64,000 nucleotides of DNA. It comes from Dipteris shenzhenensis (taxonomy: Eukaryota > Polypodiophyta > Polypodiopsida > Gleicheniales). Below, in pieces: positions 16,441 through 29,230 of the stretch. The stretch lies in assembly GCA_047967505.1 (NCBI GenBank), contig CM106538.1. One strand, 5' to 3'. The notes below the pieces were generated by a model. That model ran no database searches. It had not been told where the DNA came from and was given only the letters and a program-made list of their open reading frames with translations. Every line of letters begins with the position of its first letter. The stretch's first letter is position 1. A program made the translations under genes and the position numbers.

Positions 16441-16457
16441 ACTCTCTCACTCTCTCT
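16382..16457. repeat. (CT)n microsatellite
   Basis: About 37 CT units with single CA interruptions near the 3' end. The frames found here on both strands are repeat translations, not genes. Confidence 0.9.
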
Positions 16458-16849
16458 CTATCCTCCTTGGGTTGGATAATGTCCCCATTAAGGTTCTGTT
16501 CATGGAGAGAAGATGGCACATATCACAACACTCTAAGGGCTACTAGCTAGGAGACTTTCAAGAGTTGCTTGGGAGGCCAAGTGCTAGATTATAAAAAACC
16601 ATCAATGGCATAATATTGAGTAATAGGCAGATGATAGATAACAAATGATGTTTTAACACACGAGATGTATCAAACCTTCTCACTCATACCCATGCGGATG
16701 TATACTATTTCAAGGGGTCTTGGCTATGTATGCAGGGAGAACTAGCTAGATGCTCATTGGCAGCCACATGAGAGAGGCCTTCACTCTTTCTCACTCAGCT
16801 TAGCAGGGCTACTTCCTCACCCCCTTCATATTCCGCTTTGTAGGCTTTA

Positions 16850-17482
16850 GCCTACTTTCTATCTTCCCAAGTAGCAAGACTCACTAGGATGAGACATATG
16901 ATCCAGTACGAGGAGGAGCTCTTGGATGTAGAGTTTCCAAATGACAGCACACTCTTTTTGGAAGGCATTGAGGAGAGCTTACCTAGTGCACAGGGAGCCC
17001 TAGTGATGTATTGCTTGGCCTTGGAGGCCATGATCAATTAGACAAAATCAATTGGCTTCCTCACAATGATTGAGGAGGTCCAAGAGATCCTAAATTGGGG
17101 GCAATGCTTGGACTTCAAGGGGGCATGCAGTGAGATATCTAGGCTACTAGGTTAACATTGACATTTCAGTAAAGCAGCATATTGCTCAATATTAAAGAGT
17201 GTGCAGACAAGCTTTTGTATTGGAGCTTGGCAAAAAACTCTCTAGTAGATAGGGCCTTGGTGGTTAAGTGCATCCTCTTGGAGATGGTGTGGTACATAAC
17301 ATTATGTTGGTGCTTCTATAGGGGTGCATGGGGTAGCTCAGGCACCTGTGTGCAATTTCTTGTGGACAAGATTGGAGGGTACGAGGAGCATTGAAGCCAA
17401 GGTTGCCTAATAGACAAATATTCTTCCATAATAACATGGAGGACTTGGCATCATTGATCCAAAGATGTACAGCAGAGGCCTT
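16850..17482 (+). pseudogene. LINE reverse transcriptase fragment (palm to thumb)
   Basis: Read on the plus strand with frame changes, this matches the part of an L1-type reverse transcriptase around the catalytic box. The usual FADD appears as FPND in a context DSTLFLEG, followed by a conserved thumb-type phrase DRALVVKCILLEMVWYIT (about 17248-17300) and the GGLGIIDPKM-like stretch (about 17430-17465). Similar phrases recur in the LINE at 55465-57930 (ARALVIKHVLL) and in 21835-22010. Many stops make it non-functional. It is cut off at about 17482, where copia sequence begins. Confidence 0.65.
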
Positions 17483-20400
17483 TGTCATATGGCTAAAGAC
17501 TGCTATAAAAAGCAGAATGACATTATGAATGGAAAATTGCAGCAAGGGAATTATGCATCTTCTAGTAGACAGGGTGATGACAGAAATGAGCATCTGTTTA
17601 TGGTGTAGCACATGACCAATCCCGTGACAAGTGCAAAAGAAAGCAATGATGTGTGGTATGTTGACTCAGGTGCATCAAACCACATGACAGGTAATGCAGA
17701 ATGGATGTAGGATGCAAGGAAAATGGAAAGACCAGGATTTGTGGAGACTGGTGATGATACTGCACATCCTATTGTGCAGATTGGTAAAATTCCTTTGTCT
17801 ATGTAGGATGGGAAAAAGAAATACCTATCTGATGTATTTCATGTCCCGAATATCACCAAGAACCTGGTTTCTGTTGGTCAAATGGTTGAGCAGGGCTTGC
17901 AGGTCAGATTTAATCCTCATGGATGCTTTGTTGAGGATATGAAAAATAATGGTCGCTTGATAGCAAAAGGAAAGAAGAAGGGTAGGATGTTTATGTTGGA
18001 TGCGGACATGCCTCAATTGAGTGCAGCAATGTTTGCACATGGGACCGGTGTAGTTGCAGATATTGATATCTAGCATAAATGCATTGGTCATGTTAATGTA
18101 GAGTAACTTAAATCAATGCAGACCCAAAATGTTATTGCAAGATTGCCTAAATTCAAGGTTGTAGAAATGCATAAGGTATGTGAAGCCTATCAATTTGGAG
18201 AACAGGCAAGGAAACCATTTCCTAAACATATTCAAGAGAGTAAGAAGCCATTGGAATTCATCCACTCTGATGTGTGGACTACTAAAGCTGCATCTATTGG
18301 AGGTTGTCATTATTTTGTCACTTTTATTGATGACTATAGTAGAAAAGTTTGGGTGTATTTTATGAAAAAGAAAAGTGAAGTGTTTGGGCATTTCAAAGCT
18401 TTTAAAGCTATGGTTGAAAAAGAAATAGGCCTGCAAATAAAATGCCTAAGGTCAGATGGAGGGGGAGAGTACCTCTCAAATGAGTTTGCAAGGTTTCTAC
18501 AGGAGCATGGCATAAAGCAGCAATATTCATGCAGTCATACCCCACAACAAAATGGACTTGCAGAAAGGAAAAATAGGCATATTGGAGAGGTATCTCAGGC
18601 CATGCTAAATGAAGAAGTCCTACCAGATTATTATTGGGCTGAAGTAGTTGCTACAGTAGCTTACATAATGAACAGGACTCCCACTGCAGCAATACATGGC
18701 ATGACGCCAGAGGAGATGTATACTGGTAGGAAACCAAATATTTCTCATTTGAAAATTTTTTGTTGCATTGCCTATGTTCATGTGCTAGATGAGTTGAGGT
18801 CCAAGTTGGATCCAAAAGCTGAGAAGTGCATCTTTATTGGTTATTCTCTGTAGCAGAAATGGTATATATGCTATAACCCTTCTACTCGTAAGTTTACAGT
18901 GAGCAGAGATGTTGTTTTTGATGAGATGAGCAGCTGGTATAAACCAATAAATGTGATTGATGATGTAGATGCACAAAATGGTAATGCTGCACAGAATTCA
19001 CAGCAGTCACTCACAAAATATTAGTGGACCTGCAGTGTCCTCTAGCAGTGGTTCACATACTTCACCATGGACAGGCAGATTGAGATCAGGAGAATCTCCT
19101 CAAAGCAATGCAAATAGTGGTATGCAGGTATCATGAAAAGGAAAAGAGAAGGTATATCAGCCCATGTTTGATGTGAATGTAGGTCACTCTTATGTGGATG
19201 GTGAATCCAGTGGCTTAGAATAGAGCATTGATGATGAGTTGGGTATTCATTCTCTTGTTACACCTGGAGTATGGAAGACCAGGGATGTTTTGAGAGCACC
19301 TGGAAGTGAGCCTATTTTGCACAGGTCTACCAGAGCTACATATCCTGTGGATAGGCTGAAATATGATGGATTTACAGCCATTCACTATGCCTATATGGTC
19401 AAAGTGATACAGGAACCAGAACCCACTTCTTTTGAGCAAGCCATGGGAAAAGAAAAATGGGAGAAAGCCATGGATGAAGAAATGGATGCCTTGGAAGCAA
19501 ATGCTACATGGGAATTGGTGCCTTTGCCTAAAGACAAGAATGTAATTGGCTGTAAGTGGGTTTATAAGGTGAAGCACAATGCAAATGGTTCTGTGAACAG
19601 ATACAAGGCAAGATTAGTTGTCAAGGGATATGCACAAACATATGGCATTGATTATGAAGAAACATTCAGTCCAGTTGCAAGGATGGCAACCGTAAGAGCA
19701 GTCATTGCTATGGCTGCATCAAAGGGATGGTATTTACATCAGATGGATGTAAAGAATGCCTTCTTGCATGGTGATTTGCAAGAAGAGGTCTTTATGGAGC
19801 AGCCACCAGGTTATGTTCATGCTGTTGAGTTTGTTTGCAGGTTGAAGAAAGCCTTGTATGGCTTGAAGCAAGCACCTAGAGCATGGTTTGACAAGAGAGG
19901 AAAGTATCTTGTCATTATTGGATTTCAAATTTCCAAGGCAAATTTCTCACTTTATGTGAGAAAAACAGAGAAAGGTATTATGCTGCTTGTCATTTATGTT
20001 GATGATTTGATCATCACAGGTGATAGTGATGAAGATATCCTTCATGTGAAAATGCTATTGAAGCAGAAATTTGAGATGAAGGATTTGGGAGAGCTGTGTT
20101 ATTTCTTGGGCGTTGAGGTGATTAGATTACCAAGTGGGATACGGCTCTTGCAAAGGCAGTATGGATTGGACATGCTGTCCAAATATGGGATGACAGGTGT
20201 AGCCTATTTCAGTTCCTTTGGAGCAAAATGTGAAGCTGAGTGCAGATGCAGGTGAGCTTCTGTAAGACCCTACTATGTATAGGCGCATAGTAGGAAGTTT
20301 GATTTATATGACTATTACCAGGCCAGATTTGAGCTATGATGTTGGATCGGTAAGTCAGTTTATGCAGGCTCCAAGGAAACCACATTTGGATGCGGCTAGA

Positions 20401-20953
20401 CGCATACTCAGGTATGTGAAGTCCACATTACAGTATGGACTATTTTATGAGACTGGGGTTCAGATACAGTTGCATGGATACACTGATGCTGATTGGGCTG
20501 GTAGTATTTCTAATAGATGATCTACCAGTGGATATGTGTTCTCTTTTGGAGTGTTGCAGTCACTTGGATCAGCAAGAAACAGCCTACAGTTGCCTTGTCA
20601 AGCACAGAGGCTGAGTACAGGGGTGCAACAATGGCTGCATGTGAGGTAGCTTAGTTGCATAAGCTACTTTATGATATGCATCAGTCTACAGATGGGCCAG
20701 TTGTCATTTATTATGACATCATGAGTAGTATACACTTGGCAAATAACCCAGTCTGTCATGCTAGAACAAAGCACATTGAGGTGCATTATCACTATGTGTG
20801 GGAGAAGGTTTTACTAGGTCTTATTGATCTAGTTTATGTCAGCACAAAGGATCAGGTAGCTGACATATTCACGAAGGCATTGGGCGCAGAGAAGCTATGC
20901 AAGTTCAGAGACCTGCTTGGTGTGCAGGAATTGGGATTGAGCTCGAGGGGGAG
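17483..20953 (+). pseudogene. Ty1/copia polyprotein, 5'-truncated and broken
   Basis: The copy starts inside the gag zinc knuckle (CHMAKDCYKK at about 17484), with no gag upstream. It continues with retropepsin (VDSGASNHMTG near 17662-17695), the GAG-pre-integrase segment, integrase (18116-18853: HSDVW, SDGGGEY and AERKNRHIGE carry the D, D, E residues), reverse transcriptase (19239-20255: QMDVKNAFLHGDL, VIYVDDLIITG) and RNase H (20275-20993, ending ADIFTKALGAEKL). The YVDD box is intact. In-frame stops are numerous, mostly TAG (about 17616, 17707, 17804, 18072, 18852, 20273, 20518 and 20652). The element ends at its polypurine tract (CGAGGGGGAG, 20944-20953) next to the 3' LTR. Confidence 0.9.
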
Positions 20954-21305
20954 TGTTGAGATATCGAGCTCCACTCGTGATATGCCAGGGTGACCATTAT
21001 GCATTTATGTCACCGACTTGTTAGCTGCAGATGCAGTTGGTACACCGCCCATGAATAATAACTAGATGACAACGATCCTTATGTACTCTAGTTCATGGCT
21101 CAGTTAGTATGCCACCTTAGTTAGCTGATTTTGGTTTGAGACCCACATATAGGGTTCTTCTATTTCTTTGTACTAGAGTTCTTTTGGCTTTCACAACTAA
21201 GAAGACAAAAACCATTTTCAACCCCCACCTTTGTGTGTATTCCCCCATTGTGTATGTGAGAAAGCTGCAAGTGAGACTCCTTCCTTCTCTACCACTATCT
21301 TCACA
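20954..21305 (+). repeat. 3' LTR of the copia element (352 bp)
   Basis: It starts TGTTGAGATATCG immediately after the polypurine tract and ends CTATCTTCACA. Its length and sequence match the LTR at 47163-47514 on the opposite strand, with about 93% identity by eye. That confirms both boundaries. Confidence 0.9.
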
Positions 21306-21344
21306 ATCTCGCACTCCTCTATAGCATCTGAAACACCAAACATA

Positions 21345-21790
21345 AGCTTAAATTCAGAGGCATGGGTCCGTGCCACGTGATGGAGATTACTCCTCAAGGG
21401 GCATGCCGAAGAGCTACCCTGGATGGAGTAGAGATGGATGGCTACCTCAATTGGAGGAAATTGAAAAGATACTATAGCCCCCTCACCCTGCAGACCCTTC
21501 ATGCCATCCAAAGGAAAAGGAGCTTAAGGCCAAGGTGGCCCGGATGAAACACCAGGCTATTGAGAAGTTAAGGCACATAACACCAAGATCAAACAACATA
21601 AGCAAATGGCCTTGCTGAAGGCAACACTTGAACATCCAGAGCTAATTGATGAACTAACGGTACAACCAACTAGGTTGAATGTCCAATTGTAGGGTCCGCC
21701 GAGCTTATGCATCTAGGCACTCATGGATTCGGGAGTGAGCCACAGCTTTATCCCCCACAAAGTATGGGAAAAGTTGCAAGGCAAGCTAGT
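21345..21790 (+). pseudogene. Ty3/gypsy fragment: integrase C-terminus, coiled coil, retropepsin-like
   Basis: The first part (about 21360-21545) matches the integrase C-terminal stretch also seen on the minus strand at 43605-44093 (shared phrases VMEITPQGACR or VVEITPQGTCQ, DGYLN and SPLTLQTL). A Lys/Glu-rich segment (KEKELKAKV) follows. Then, at about 21695-21770, comes DSGVSHSFIPHKVWEKL, which has the Asp-Ser-Gly of a retroviral-type aspartic protease. The order integrase then protease repeats in the second copy. Stops and frameshifts are present. The fragment merges into LINE sequence at about 21775. Confidence 0.6.
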
Positions 21791-22130
21791 GGTAAGAGAT
21801 CTTACCCCAGGCTCAAAGCTCTAGAAGACTAGTGTGCAATTTCTTGTTCGCAGGGTACGAGGAACACTAAAGCCATGGTTGCCTAGCAAAAAAATATTTC
21901 CATAATGGCAGGGAGGACTTGGCATTATGATCCAAAGATGCAGTGTAGAGCCTTTTTGGGCAAGCTAGTGGTGAGAGGTCTTACCCTAGGCTCTTACTCT
22001 AGCGTGGGCTTCTCAAGAATACCCCACACACTAGTGGTTGGTGGAAACAATCTTATAGATGGAACTTTTAGAGGCTCCCCTCATAGGGAAGGGGTCCGCC
22101 TTGATGCAGATCCTATGATTACTCCAAAAA
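21775..22130 (+). pseudogene. LINE fragments, partly duplicated
   Basis: Two copies of a segment containing GGCAAGCTAGTGGT and CTTACCC (GKLVVRGLTPGS-like; about 21780-21830 and 21958-22010) flank a stretch (21835-21950) that matches 17345-17475 almost base for base (GTGCAATTTCTTGT, GGTACGAGGA, CCTTGGTTGCC- or CCATGGTTGCC-type). It is the same LINE family as 16850-17482, so the copia element seems to sit between two parts of it. Confidence 0.55.
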
Positions 22131-22251
22131 CTTAGAATTTCAAATAGACATTATTTGGAGATGAACATTACACACCTCCCACATACATCTTCTCAAACAT
22201 GCCCTCCCGTACGGAAAAATATTTCTACAACACAAGAAAATGGTGAGCATG

Positions 22252-22360
<109 letters not shown>

Positions 22361-23699
22361 CAATAATAGGCTTCTAGTAAAAAAATATGTACTTATTTTA
22401 AGAATAATAGCCTTCTAGTGGGAAGAACTAGTACTCAAATCCCAAATCTCAAAACTCCTAAGATGGCAAGAAATTTGATGGAATATCATCTAGACACCTT
22501 GACGGTTCTCTTTGAGAAGAGCCAAAATAGGTTAGACCTCCATCCTACATTTTTTGGTCAACCTTTATATCGTGCATGGTCTTTGTGTCTCTAGCTACAC
22601 ACCTCCACTTAATTTCTTCGCGTTGATTGTCGTCTATGCTCTAGGTATTGGGACTGATAATCACTCTAAACTCTCATATTCTCAAGGAGCAATTGTGATA
22701 GAACTGGCTCTTGGTGGGGTACCATTGGTTCCCCCCTCCAAGTTCGTGATATATAGAGCTAGAGTAGATCTAACATGTGATATGGTTGATCTCATCTTGA
22801 GTCAAGGGGAGACAAGGGATCCAAACTATATTGAAAGGGGGGGAGTCGAACCATTAGAGTACCCTTTATGGCAAACCATCTAGATATATGTGCATACTAG
22901 GTCATGTAAATCGGGTGTAAACCCCTCTATTTGCTAGACATCTAGATGACTCTAGTGCCAATCTTGTAGCCTCTAGCTAGGCAAGGCCCAAAACCTATGG
23001 AGGTATGTTGCTATTTAAAAGATAGCATCAATTTGGAGTGGTGTCATGGTGAAGTTTCCCTATATCTAATGAGGGACCAAGGGATTACTCCGAATCATCC
23101 AATGTCTCATCTGAGATACCATAATCACTTGTAGCCTCTCAAATCTCCTCCATGAAGAGGTCACTCCTCCTAAAGGGTGTTGCATACATGGCTATCAGCC
23201 TCACTAGTGTATCAAATAGTCACCCCGGCGGGGGCTCTTAGTGTGTTCAAAAGCACTACCACTCTAGTCAAGCTAGATCCCTGACACTATGTAAGCCTAG
23301 CCCTAGCTACATGTCCCATGAAGACTACCCCTAGGTAAGTGTAGGATGCACAATCTCCACAGCTCCTCGCAACGGTAAGTGAAACTTTGTTATCCTATTC
23401 CCATCCCACCATGTGCTAACAAAAAAAGAACTAGGGATGGGTTTAGGAGGAAGAGGACACATGGCATCATTTCATGTGTTTAAGAGGTGAAGACCTTGTG
23501 GGGAGAAGGACACATGTCATCCTTCCATGTTTTTGAATCCCTAAAAAAGGGGAACCCATTCTTGCTACCAGGGTCTAGAGGCCATGGTCCAGGATGGGAG
23601 AAAAAGTGGCTACTCCCATTCTAAATCCATCCTAGACCACTTGGTGTAGGATGGGAGTAATGATGACAAAAATCTTCCCATCCTAAACCCATGCTAGTT
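22361..23699. other. no recognisable gene
   Basis: There are short frames only. 22554-22883 is open (109 codons) but unlike any family I know. Phrases such as GGATGGGAG with ACCC occur in both orientations near 23580-23700 (CCATCCTAAACC or TGGTGTAGGATGGGAG), which suggests inverted repeats of a decayed element. Confidence 0.3.
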
Positions 23700-25235
23700 C
23701 CATCCATGTGCTAAGGCCCTAACATACCTCTTGGGACACATACTCTCTGTCTAATTAATGCATATAGACTCATCCCCCTTAGATCATGACTCTTGGTATA
23801 TGCATCTCTTGAAGTCTCTTAATAACGGGAGATTGAGGGATTATGTAAAAGGCCTTCCAAAACTCTACAAAGCAACTATAGACTTTTTGGGATCTTGATC
23901 TTGCCTCCTCAATGATGGTACATAGAGTGAAGATGCGGTCTAGAGTGTTGTCTCTAGAATCTAGCCTATCCCAAAGCTCATTGGCCTTGTGCCTCTATAT
24001 GGCTACCAATCTCTCTCTCTCTAGTATTGACCTATAAATCTTGGCCAGTGTCTAGCTAATGATCAGAATCTAATGATCAGAATGTGGTAGTTACCAGTAT
24101 CCAATCTCTTGGTGGTGGTACTTCAAGTAGGGGGGAAACCCGTGGCATACAATGTGGTAAAACATCTATGCTAAGATTGGGGCAAAGACCTCCTATCCTT
24201 GCGCAAAGTGTTAGGTTCGTAGCCCCTTGTGGACGGGCATGCTCTTGTTATGGAGTTGATGCAGTGTAGCTTGCTTAAACAAATAGGATGTGGTGGGCCT
24301 GGGACCTATCAAGTGATGCATGGGCCGAGACATCATAGAGCGATGTACCTTATATATGCTAGATAACTGTGTCAGGGATGGGGATGTGTGGCTTCCCTTC
24401 TATGAGAAGACCTCATGCAGTAGCGGAGTCCCCTACTTGGAAAGAGTAGATTTGATCATCTAGTCTATGTGAGAGGAAATCTCTCCTCTTATGCCATATA
24501 CGATGGTGTGAGATCCTATGTGCCTTGGACTCGTCAAGTGTGTGCCTCAAAGCCTGCTTGCATATGAGGTGAGATCTCATCTCTTGACACTTGGTATCAG
24601 ACCATGGGTTTTGGGGCATCTTCCTAGCTGCAGAGTCATGGGGAATGATTTTAAAATTTTCAACCACTGCTATGTTTGAGGCATGGGCAAGGTTTGCATC
24701 ATCTCCAAGGGTGATCGATAGCTCATGAGATAGGTGGCTCACATAGGTCACATCAAGGGCATGATTGAAGTGTACCTAGATAGAGGGGGGGGGGGGCAAG
24801 AGGATCCTGTCCTATGTCTAGTGTAGCAATGAATGCTAAGTAGGAGTGGCTAGCATCGAGTGGCGGGCGAGGGACTCTAAAGGCCTGCACTTGCAACACA
24901 AAGGCTGGGAAACCCTTTAGGTAGTCCACGTAGTTGTCCCTCCTCCACGTGGGAAATGATTGAGACCTTTGGATAACATACGATGAGGTCATGTACTCCT
25001 CCCATCTCTTGTAAATGTTGTCCATACCCTGTCACATGTGATGCATCCTCTAAGTGCCTCACTATCCCAAGCTTTGTTGGTCTTGGGTATTCTGAGGGGG
25101 TCCGATCCAAAGTCTAGTAAGCCCATCTTCCTCCTCCCCGTACGTGCATTGAAGTCACCTGAAGGGAGGATGTCCCCATGTTGAGAAAACTCCAAGATAT
25201 CATCTTATTTTGTCTCATATGGGCTATGCCCCCCC
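23700..25235 (-). pseudogene. RTE-like LINE: endonuclease and reverse transcriptase remains
   Basis: On the minus strand, from 25235 downwards, the endonuclease is seen first (GDFNARTG and DRVWTTFTRDGRST in 24989-25195). The pre-RT linker follows (24413-24751: PWSDTKCQEMR, KRRDFLSHRLDDQIYS, GDSATA), then the reverse transcriptase N-terminal part (about 23750-24060: RSILEREIGSHIEAQGQ, the IFTLCTIIEEA stretch, SCFVEFWKAF- or VDFxKAF-type) broken by stops. These phrases are typical of the second plant LINE type, distinct from the L1 copies elsewhere in the window. The catalytic box itself is not seen, so the 3' half is missing. Confidence 0.65.
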
Positions 25236-25421
25236 TGTGGTGACCTTATGCATATAGGATGATATATCTAGAGGGAAGTAGGACCTTGTAATGAAAATCT
25301 ATCGTGCATCAAGTGACTAAATGTGTATCCATATGTGTTGTGCATGCTCCTACTTCCACGAAGGATACAGATTAAGTACAAAAAGGTAGAAAAATTGAAA
25401 ATAAAATTATAACAAGAAGGA

Positions 25422-25567
<146 letters not shown>

Positions 25568-26325
25568 TAAACATGAAAAAATATTAAAAACATCATGTTG
25601 TCTAGGATGATTGATTCTTGAGAAATTTTTAGTGTGAGTGTGATGTTGATTTCTTTAACTTCATTGATATTTTAAGGGGTGATATATTGTTAAAGGAAGA
25701 TCTTATCCATACCATACTTGTAGAATATTAATTGAGTGGTGTGAGAAACTATGATTGCTTAACACATAAGATTTGGTACTGTCAAATTGGATCTCTAGGA
25801 TATTTAGTTCTATATTCATCGACCTATCTCTCGAAGGTTACGTATACATGTTGCTACCTTTACTGAGACTATTGCATTAAACCATAATGTGAAAGACTCA
25901 AAGAACCCTTGAATTTGAAATGTGCTTAAGCGATGTTACTTAAACCCAAGCCACCTCATCCTCTAGCTAAGGTAGGAGGGTGTAGAGCCTATGAAGCCTA
26001 TAGGGTAGTGTGTCTTGTAGAAAAGAAGTTACACTTACAATGTGAAGAGGGTGAAATTCGAATACCATTCCCTTACGGACCATTGAAGAATAAGGGGGGT
26101 TTCACACCCGTTCATGACGGGCAAAGCCCCTAAAATCCGCGGCGCCAGATTTGGAAGATGAAAGCCTCAGCCGTTCACACTTCTATTCACAAGAGGGCAG
26201 ATGTCTTTTCTTTAGATATAAAATGATGCACGATATTTACACCAAAAATTGCTATCACAATTGGTAAGGCAATCAGGCTTACCTATGCGGGTCGCTTAAA
26301 AACTCCTCGAACGCAAACTTGGGAG
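25568..26325. other. no recognisable gene; upstream side of a copia element
   Basis: This is AT-rich sequence without a coding signal. The short frame 25933-26133 resembles nothing known. I looked here for a 5' LTR matching 29095-29230 and found none, so the copia element that follows appears to have lost its 5' end. Confidence 0.35.
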
Positions 26326-26329
26326 CTGC

Positions 26330-29041
26330 CTTGAGGCGTTTTTGAGCCAGAATGGAATGAAACTCTTATGCCGTTTGGGTTATGTACCGCATTTGAGTTT
26401 CTCTGATTTTGAATTTTGTGAGCACTGTCTCTATGGGAAGTAGACTAAATCAGCCCATAAAAGAAGGGGAAAGAAAGAGTTTGAAATGCTTGATTTGGTG
26501 CATTCAGACGTATGTGGTCCCATGCCTACACGGTCATTAGGCGGGGCTGAATACTATGTGACATTCATTGATGATGCAACTAGGAAAGTGTGGGCTTATG
26601 CTATAGCTCGAAAGAGTGATGTGTTCCAGGTATTTCAGAAATGGCTGGCCTTGGTTGAGAATCAGTCAGGTAGAACGCTTAAATGCCTACGGACTGACAA
26701 TGGTGGAGAGTATCTCTCTCATGACTTTCAGCATTTCTGTGATACTCGTGGGATTAAGAGGGAGCTTACATCCCCTCGTACTCCAGAGCAAAATCCAGTT
26801 GCAGAAAAGATGAATCGTACCATTCAAGAAAGGTTGCAATGCATGCTTTCCAATGCAAGTCTTTCTGGTGGTTTTTGGGCTGAGGCAATGAAGACTGCAG
26901 TGCATGTGATCAATAGATCACCTAGTAAGAGTTTGGATGGTGGTATTCCTGAAGAGGCATGGAGTGGCAAGAAGCCCTCTTACTCTCATTTGCGTATATT
27001 TGGGTGTGAGGCATATGCACATGTGCCAAAAGAGCTTCGAAAGAAGCTAGATCCTAAGTCTAGGAAATGCATCTTTCTGGGTTATGGTGAAAGTGGAGAG
27101 ATGGGCTATCGTCTCTGGGATCCAGAAGCAAAGAAGATCATACGCAGCCATGATGTGGTCTTCAATGAGAAGAAGATGCATAAGGCACCCATAAGGGATG
27201 TGGAAATGAGGAGAATCACTTTCCAGGATGTGAATCCACCTGCATATGTTGATAGACAGCAAGCTGTCCATGCACCAAATGTGCAAGAAATGGTACCACC
27301 AAGTACTCCTACAAGTATACAATCAAGGGTAGATGATGGATCATCTATTGGTGGAAATGATGAGCCAAATGTGGCTGATATGCAAATGGGACAGCAAGCT
27401 GAAATGCCCTTGAGAAGATCATCTAGAGTGTCTAGACTGCCTGATAGGTTTGTTCCAGGGGTGGACTATGTAATGCTTACTGATTGCGGGGAGCCTTCTT
27501 GCTACAAAGAGGCTATGATGCGTGAGGATCAATGCAAGTGGGAGTATGCTATGCAATCAGAGATGAGTTCACTTATGAAGAATAAGACTTGGGACTTGGT
27601 TTCTTTGCCACATGGAAAGAAAGCATTGCCATGTAAATGGGTCTACAAAATGAAGGTCACAGGTGATGATGTGCCTAGGTATAAGGCCCGATTGGTTGCT
27701 AAAGGGTTCAAGCAAGAGAAGGGTGTGGACTTTGATGAGATATTCTCTCCGGTTGTGAAGATGACCACACTTAGATGCATGCTTGGACTAGTGGCAGTAG
27801 AGGATATGGAGCTTATGCAAATGGATGTCAAGACAGCTTTCTTGCATGGGGATTTGCATGAGGAAATTTACATGGTGCAGCCGGAAGGCTTTGAAGAAAA
27901 GGGCAAAGAGCATTTAGTTTGCAAGCTGAAGAAGAGTCTCTATGGTCTTAAGCAAGCGCCTAGAGAATGGTATCAGAAGTTTGATGCTTTCATTCGGTCC
28001 CAGGGTTTCAGAAGGAGTGAAATTGATCACTGCCTCTACACTAAAAGGGCTAAGGATAATAGCCTAATAATCCTGGCACTATATGTGGATGATATGCTAT
28101 TGGCTAGCAAGAATACTTATGAGCTAGATGCATTAAAGGCCAAGTTGCATGAGGCCTTTGATATGAAGGATTTGGGACTTGCAGGTCATATTCTTGGTAT
28201 GCGCATCACGCGTGATCAGAGTAGGAAACTCCTTTGGCTTTCACAAAAAGAGTATGTTACAAAAGTATTGCAGCGTTTCAATATGGAGGGGGGGAAGGCA
28301 GTGAGTACTCCATTGCCTCCATATGTGAAACTGAGTCATACAGATAGTCCCAAATCAGATGAGGAGAGGGCCATGATGGCCAAGGTTCCTTATGCATCAG
28401 CAGTTGGGAGTCTTATGTATGCTATGATAGCTACTAGACCAGACATTGCATTTGCAGTGGGAGTTGTTAGCCGGTATATGGCTAATCCAGGAAAGAGGCA
28501 TTGGGAGGCAGTTAAGTGCATCATGAGGTACATGAAAGGTACCAAAGAGATGTGCATTTGCTTTGGTAAAGGAGACATGCGTGTACTTGGGTACACAGAT
28601 TCAGACTATGCAGGGCATGTGGATAGTAGGAGATCCACTTCTGGTTATGTGTTCACCTTTGCAGGTGGTGCAATGTCGTGGATGTCTTGTGCACAGAAGT
28701 GCGTGGCTTTGTCTACCACAGAGGCTGAGTATGTTGCAGCCACAGAGGGTTGCAAGGAGGCTATATGGCTTGATCGGCTAGTGGGAGATTTGGGGATTCA
28801 TACAGGTGTACCGACATTGCATAGTGATTCCATGAGTGCTATTCAGCTAGCACGGAATCCAGTCTTTCATGCAAAGACCAAACACATTGAGGTCAGGTAC
28901 CATTTCATCAGGGAGGTACTTGAGGACAAGCGCATAGAGCTTGTCAAGGTTCATACAGATGATAACCCTGCAGATATGCTGACGAAGAGTCTACCTAGTC
29001 AGCGGTTTGAGTATTGTCGTGTATTGATGGGCATTGGATAG
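26330..29041 (+). CDS. Ty1/copia pol: integrase, reverse transcriptase, RNase H (long open frame 26486-29041)
   Basis: The open frame of 851 codons encodes the last three copia functions with no stop. Just upstream (26330-26450, one TAG at 26444) is the end of the GAG-pre-integrase zinc region (CEHCLYGK). Integrase occupies about residues 1-230: HSDVCGP, LRTDNGGEY and PVAEKMNRT give the D, D, E triad, and a copia-type KRRTFLGY-like stretch reads RKCIFLGYG. Reverse transcriptase follows at about 345-600 with QMDVKTAFLHGDL and the intact catalytic ALYVDDMLLAS. RNase H is at about 700-840 with YTDSDYAG, STTEAEY and HSDSMSAIQ. It ends MLTKSLPSQRFEYCR, as copia proteins usually do. gag and protease are missing, so the element cannot move on its own. 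It is the least decayed element in the window. Confidence 0.9.
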
Positions 29042-29094
29042 TATGCTCACTGGTTCTTCTCCCTTAAAGGCACATTGTCCTTTAAGTGGGAGGT

Positions 29095-29230
29095 TGTGGG
29101 GTTAAAGGTCACTGTGCCTTAACCCCAGTTATGTACAATACTCAAACACATATATAAATGAATGAAAAAGAAGATTAGGGTGGTTCTGCACCCACCAAAC
29201 TTGTGTGGCTCTCTGTCTCTCTCTCTCCTT
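29095..29230 (+). repeat. partial 3' LTR of the copia element
   Basis: A purine run (AAGTGGGAGG, 29084-29093) precedes TGTGGGGTTAAAGGTCAC at 29095, the expected layout of polypurine tract and LTR start. A CT-rich stretch follows near 29210-29235. No clear CA end or inverted repeat is found before gypsy sequence starts at about 29230, so the LTR seems truncated. Confidence 0.6.

Noticed and set aside
16382-16457. Long frames encoding Ser/Leu or Arg/Glu repeats
   Set aside because: They are translations of (CT)n/(GA)n microsatellites; the same holds for 8585-8632, 22255-22360 and 25424-25567.
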